Assembly (NCBI GenBank): GCA_012728725.1
Contig: JAAYEM010000035.1
Location: forward strand, 1-38,065
DNA length: 38,065 nt
Direction of reading: 5' to 3'
From: Tissierellia bacterium
GTDB taxonomy: Bacteria; Bacillota; Clostridia; Tissierellales; Tepidimicrobiaceae
Shown here piece after piece: positions 34,935 through 38,065 of the stretch. The translations under genes were made by a program, and so were the position numbers. Within the stretch, counting starts at the first letter, position 1, and every line of letters starts with the position of its first letter. The notes under the pieces were generated by a model. The model saw only the letters and a program-made list of their open reading frames with translations. It made no database searches and had not been told where the DNA came from.

Positions 34935-35675
34935 ATGTATTTAAAAATAACATTCTTGTCAATAGATGAAAAAGGAGTTAGGCTGCCTATACAATATAAT
35001 TACTATGTTCAAAGCATGATTTATAAGTTGTTAGATGAAAAAATGGCCAATTTTTTGCATGAAAGAGGATTTGAACTCAGAAAGAGGCAGTTTAAAATGT
35101 TTTGTTTTTCTCAGCTTATTGGAAATTATAAAATACTTAAGGAAACTAAAGAAATTGTATTTACTGATCAAATTGATCTATATATATCATCCCCAATGAT
35201 GGAATTTTTGACACAATTAAGCAATTCTCTACTTCTAAATGACTATGTTGTCTTAAGTGATGAGAAGCTTATTGTGAAAAGTGTAGAGATTAAAAAAGAA
35301 TCAGTAAAAGGTAATAAAGTAATGGTACGCGTATTATCACCAGTAACAGTTTATAGCACCTTATATAGGCCAGAAGGAGGAAAATACACTTGTTATTATG
35401 CTCCAAAAGATAAAGAGTTTACTAAGCTTATTTCAGAAAATATGATAAAAAAATATATAGCATATTATAAAAAAGAGCCATCTAATAAAGAGTTTAATAT
35501 TAAACCAATAGGTAAAAATAGACTGCATGTTTTAAGCTATAAAGGAACATTGGTAAAAGGCTATTCAGGGAGATTTATCTTGGAAGGAGGCCAAAGCTTA
35601 ATTGAGCTTGCTCTATCTTCAGGCTTAGGTAGTAAGAACTCTCAAGGATTTTGTTATATAAAGTTAATGGATTAA
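34935..35675 (+). CDS. cas6: CRISPR RNA endoribonuclease Cas6
   Basis: A 246-residue RAMP endonuclease that cuts pre-crRNA 8 nt before each repeat end, giving the ATTGAAAC 5' handle. It has two ferredoxin-like halves: the N-terminal LPIQYNYYVQSMIYKLLDEKMANFLHERGF and the C-terminal glycine-rich loop LSSGLGSKNSQGFCYIKL typical of Cas6. It should also process the degenerate repeats upstream of cas8b, since their core and cut site are kept. It follows cas3 by 15 bp with a GGAGG site. Confidence 0.93.
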   Translation: MYLKITFLSIDEKGVRLPIQYNYYVQSMIYKLLDEKMANFLHERGFELRKRQFKMFCFSQLIGNYKILKETKEIVFTDQIDLYISSPMMEFLTQLSNSLLLNDYVVLSDEKLIVKSVEIKKESVKGNKVMVRVLSPVTVYSTLYRPEGGKYTCYYAPKDKEFTKLISENMIKKYIAYYKKEPSNKEFNIKPIGKNRLHVLSYKGTLVKGYSGRFILEGGQSLIELALSSGLGSKNSQGFCYIKLMD

Positions 35676-35705
35676 TATATGTATGCTTATATGGTGGTGA
35701 AGTTA

Positions 35706-36206
35706 ATGGAAGAGATAAGGGTTACTGGTACAATGATTTGGTACTACTATATATGCAAGCGAGAAGTATGGTTATTAGCACATGGGATAGAGGCTAATCA
35801 AGATAATCCATTTATTGATATTGGAAGATTTCTTCAAGAAAACACATATAGAAGAGAAAAGAAGGAAATATCGTTGGGAAATATTAAAATAGATATTATA
35901 AAGAGAAAAGATGGACAAGTAATTATAGGAGAGGTAAAAAAGAGTTCTAAATTTAAGGAAAGTGCAAGAATGCAGTTAGCCTATTATCTATATGAACTTG
36001 AGGAAAAAGGGATTAAAGCATCCGGTTATTTGATGTTTCCTAAAGAGAGAAGGAGAGAAGAAATAGTATTAACAGATTCTTTAAAAAGAGAACTAGATGT
36101 AGTATCGGAGGACATAATAAGGATAATTAATAGTGATAAGCCAGAACCTGTTCAGAAAAAAACTTATTGTACAAACTGTGCGTATAATGAGTTTTGTTGG
36201 GCTTAA
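35706..36206 (+). CDS. cas4: CRISPR-associated exonuclease Cas4
   Basis: A 166-residue RecB-type nuclease that trims prespacers and selects PAMs for Cas1-Cas2. It has VTGTMIWYYYICKREVWL with the first Fe-S cysteine (Cys17), the RecB metal site KIDII and GEVKKS (Glu76, Lys78), QLAYYLYELEEKG, and the C-terminal cluster cysteines in YCTNCAYNEFCWA (155, 158, 164). All four [4Fe-4S] ligands are present. I prefer ATG 35706, behind GGTGGTGA, to an upstream ATG at 35679, because homologues start just before the ITGT-like motif. It lies between cas6 and cas1. Confidence 0.93.
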   Translation: MEEIRVTGTMIWYYYICKREVWLLAHGIEANQDNPFIDIGRFLQENTYRREKKEISLGNIKIDIIKRKDGQVIIGEVKKSSKFKESARMQLAYYLYELEEKGIKASGYLMFPKERRREEIVLTDSLKRELDVVSEDIIRIINSDKPEPVQKKTYCTNCAYNEFCWA

Positions 36207-36217
36207 AGGGGGATAAA

Positions 36218-37210
36218 ATGAAAAAGAATATTTATATTTTTACGGATGGTACTTTAAAGAGAAAAGATAATACTGTGGCTTTTGAAAGTGAATTAGGAAG
36301 GAAGATACTACCTATTGAAGATATTAGCGAAATTTTTATATTTGGGCAAGTAGATTTAAATAAGGCCTTTTTAGATTTCATGTCTCAGAAGGAAATTATA
36401 TTACATTTCTTTAACTACTATGGATATTACTCTGGTTCTTTCTATCCAAGGAAACATTTAAATTCTGGATATATGATACTTAAACAAGCAGAACATTATT
36501 TGGATGAGGAGAAGAGACTAGCCATTGCATTGAGAATTGCAGAGGGTGGGAGCAAGAATATATTAAGTATAATTAAGTATTACATGACAAGGGGTAAAGA
36601 ACTAGACCAAATTCATGATAATATTAATATATTAATTGACAGGTTAAAAGAATGCAAAACAACTAATGAGATAATGGCAATTGAAGGGAATATACGTGAA
36701 ATATACTACAAGGCCTTTAACATAATAATTGATAATAAAGATTTTAGGTTTGTTCAAAGAACAAAAAGACCTCCTAAAAATCATTTAAATGCACTGATTA
36801 GTTTTGGAAATTCAATGTTATATACTTTAGTTTTAGCCGAAATTTATAAGACCCATCTTGATCCACGTATTGGTTTTTTACATACAACAAATTTTAGAAG
36901 ATTTACTTTGAATCTAGATATTGCAGAAATTTTTAAACCTATAATTGTGGACAGGATTATATTTACATTGTTGAATAAAAAAATTATACGGAAGGATGAC
37001 TTTGAAAAAGATTTGGGTGGAATATTACTTAAAGAAAATGCTAGGAAACGATTTGTAGAAGAGTTTGACAAAAGGTTAACTACAACAATAATGCATAGAA
37101 AGTTAGGGCGACATGTATCTTACAGAAGATTAATTAGAATGGAATTGTACAAGTTGGAAAAACACTTAATCGGTGAAGAGGAATATGTACCTTTTGTTTC
37201 TAGATGGTGA
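36218..37210 (+). CDS. cas1: CRISPR adaptation endonuclease Cas1 (type I-B)
   Basis: A 330-residue integrase that inserts new spacers with Cas2. The catalytic residues are visible: Glu156 (MAIEGNIREIYY), His222 (DPRIGFLHTTN) and Glu237 within LNLDIAEIFKPIIVDR. The N-terminal beta domain begins MKKNIYIFTDGTLKRKDNTVAFES. ATG 36218 is chosen because AAAGGGGG lies just before it; an in-frame TTG upstream falls within cas4. It overlaps no neighbour and precedes cas2 by 9 bp. All catalytic residues are intact, so adaptation should work. Confidence 0.95.
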   Translation: MKKNIYIFTDGTLKRKDNTVAFESELGRKILPIEDISEIFIFGQVDLNKAFLDFMSQKEIILHFFNYYGYYSGSFYPRKHLNSGYMILKQAEHYLDEEKRLAIALRIAEGGSKNILSIIKYYMTRGKELDQIHDNINILIDRLKECKTTNEIMAIEGNIREIYYKAFNIIIDNKDFRFVQRTKRPPKNHLNALISFGNSMLYTLVLAEIYKTHLDPRIGFLHTTNFRRFTLNLDIAEIFKPIIVDRIIFTLLNKKIIRKDDFEKDLGGILLKENARKRFVEEFDKRLTTTIMHRKLGRHVSYRRLIRMELYKLEKHLIGEEEYVPFVSRW

Positions 37211-37219
37211 GGGATATAT

Positions 37220-37483
37220 ATGTTTGTAATATTGGTATATGATGTTGGACAGAAACGTGTGGCAAAGGCATTAAAAACATGTAGAAAATATTTATATTGG
37301 GTTCAAAATTCTGTTTTTGAAGGAAATATTACTGAAGCAAATTTAACAAAACTTAAAATGGAATTACTTAATGTAATAGATACGGAGAAGGATTCTGTGG
37401 TTATATATAAATTTAGGAGCACTAAGTACTCAGCTATTGAAACATTAGGAATTAAGAAAGGTGGAGAAGAGAATATTTTATAA
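37220..37483 (+). CDS. cas2: CRISPR adaptation protein Cas2
   Basis: An 87-residue ferredoxin-fold dimer that scaffolds two Cas1 dimers. VILVYDVGQKRVAKALKTCRKYLYWVQNSVFEGNITEANLTKLK is the full Cas2 signature, including the conserved aspartate in YDV (Asp8). It is the last gene of the operon; the leader and array follow directly. Confidence 0.95.
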   Translation: MFVILVYDVGQKRVAKALKTCRKYLYWVQNSVFEGNITEANLTKLKMELLNVIDTEKDSVVIYKFRSTKYSAIETLGIKKGGEENIL

Positions 37484-37784
37484 TATATATAATACATTTA
37501 AAATTAGATATACCTATTATGAAGATTGAACTGCCTCATAACCATATTGGATGATTATCATAATTTTGTTGTAATATTACGAAAATTAGTTGAAAAATAA
37601 GCTGTTTTATGTAACAATATACATAAATAATAATGTCGTCGACCTCCAGTAGTGCAAAAACCCCTGGAGATCGACGACAAAGCTAGCCACATCAAACACC
37701 TAATTTTAGCTATTTGTATTTTTTGAAACTTTAATATAAAAAACTTTCAATATAAGGAATGGCTATTTGTGGCCATTTGAATGG
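37484..37784 (+). other. CRISPR leader, about 300 bp, with inverted and direct repeats
   Basis: AT-rich and gene-free. It contains a long GC-rich inverted repeat (37635-37678), a tandem pair AAACTTTAATATAA and AAACTTTCAATATAA (37726-37739, 37741-37755), and an inverted repeat AATGGC-N8-GCCATT (37758-37777) ending 7 bp before the first repeat. The array promoter should lie here, but I could not choose one with confidence. New spacers should enter at its 3' edge. Confidence 0.75.
37635..37678. repeat. Long inverted repeat in the CRISPR leader
   Basis: Arms GTCGTCGACCTCCAG (37635-37649) and CTGGAGATCGACGAC (37664-37678), a 15-bp stem with one mismatch, loop 14 nt. It is strikingly GC-rich for this region. 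Read on the minus strand the mismatch becomes a G-U pair. No T-run follows, so it is not a standard terminator. Confidence 0.85.
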
Positions 37785-38065
37785 GATCTTAGACTACCTA
37801 TAAGGAATTGAAACAAAAGAAGGATTGACAAGCTAGAAAAGGCAGCAGGAAAGATCTTAGACTACCTATAAGGAATTGAAACTATCATCCTCCTTTTTTA
37901 TAATGAATTGCAAGGGGACGATCTTAGACTACCTATAAGGAATTGAAACTACTAAAGTGGCTTAGCCCGTATAAAAGGTTGAGGAGATCTTAGACTACCT
38001 ATAAGGAATTGAAACCAAAAACTACCTGTAAGACAGGCTTTGGAGTTAAGAGATCTTAGACTACC
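37785..38065 (+). CRISPR. Type I-B CRISPR array (truncated by window end)
   Basis: Four identical 30-bp repeats (37785-37814, 37853-37882, 37920-37949, 37986-38015) and the first 14 bp of a fifth (38052-38065). The repeat starts GATCTTAGACTACC and ends AAGGAATTGAAAC, giving the 8-nt handle ATTGAAAC. Spacers are 38, 37, 36 and 36 bp, all different. The array is read on the plus strand, the same direction as the cas genes, with the leader at its left. These leader-end spacers would be the most recently acquired. I could not match any spacer to the rest of the window. Identical repeats and intact cas genes indicate an active locus. Confidence 0.98.

Noticed and set aside
37751-37760. TATAAGGAAT in the leader as an extra degenerate repeat
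   Set aside because: Only 10 bp match the repeat and the handle sequence is absent; it is more simply part of the leader's direct repeat.

Overview
This window is low-GC, purine-rich DNA from an anaerobic Firmicute, most likely a Clostridia/Tissierellia-type organism. The evidence is the AT-rich codon use with many ATA, AGA and AGG codons, strong AGGAGG ribosome sites, a giant 2-hydroxyacyl-CoA dehydratase activase-like protein, a bacteriohemerythrin, a YtrA-type GntR/ABC operon and a type I-B CRISPR-Cas locus. I see no rRNA, tRNA, phage or insertion sequence. The window starts inside a chemoreceptor gene and ends inside a CRISPR array.

From 1 to 22 kb is ordinary chromosome. It holds the chemoreceptor C-terminus, the activase-like protein, a lipoprotein, DJ-1/PfpI and 3-methyladenine DNA glycosylase. 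An LCP cell-wall gene broken by an amber codon and type 2 IPP isomerase follow, then a DUF2207 membrane protein that seems to lack a normal start codon. Next come a biotin module (birA and bioY, with a candidate BirA operator at the bioY start), a self-regulated GntR/ABC-2 operon, a cysteine desulfurase/DsrE pair, an EamA exporter, a TIM-barrel protein of unknown function, a DUF1538/P-II pair and bacteriohemerythrin.

From 22 to 28.3 kb is an accessory-looking stretch with several damaged genes. It has a LysR regulator, two NCS1 cytosine/purine-type permeases (one internally deleted, one with an in-frame TGA), a cysteine hydrolase, an ECF transporter S component and an M29 aminopeptidase with a one-base frameshift.

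From 28.3 to 38 kb is a complete type I-B CRISPR-Cas locus: cas8b-cas7-cas5-cas3-cas6-cas4-cas1-cas2, a 300-bp leader, then 30-bp repeats with 36-38-bp spacers.

The most interesting feature lies in the 470-bp gap before cas8b. Two degenerate copies of the CRISPR repeat, in reverse orientation, flank a 28-nt pseudo-spacer behind their own plausible minus-strand promoter, divergent from a near-consensus cas promoter. The first 19 nt of the pseudo-spacer match the cas8b leader just upstream of its ribosome site, with mismatches only at positions 6, 12 and 18. Those are the positions type I Cascade flips out and does not read. This looks like a CreR-type crRNA-like RNA through which Cascade represses its own operon.
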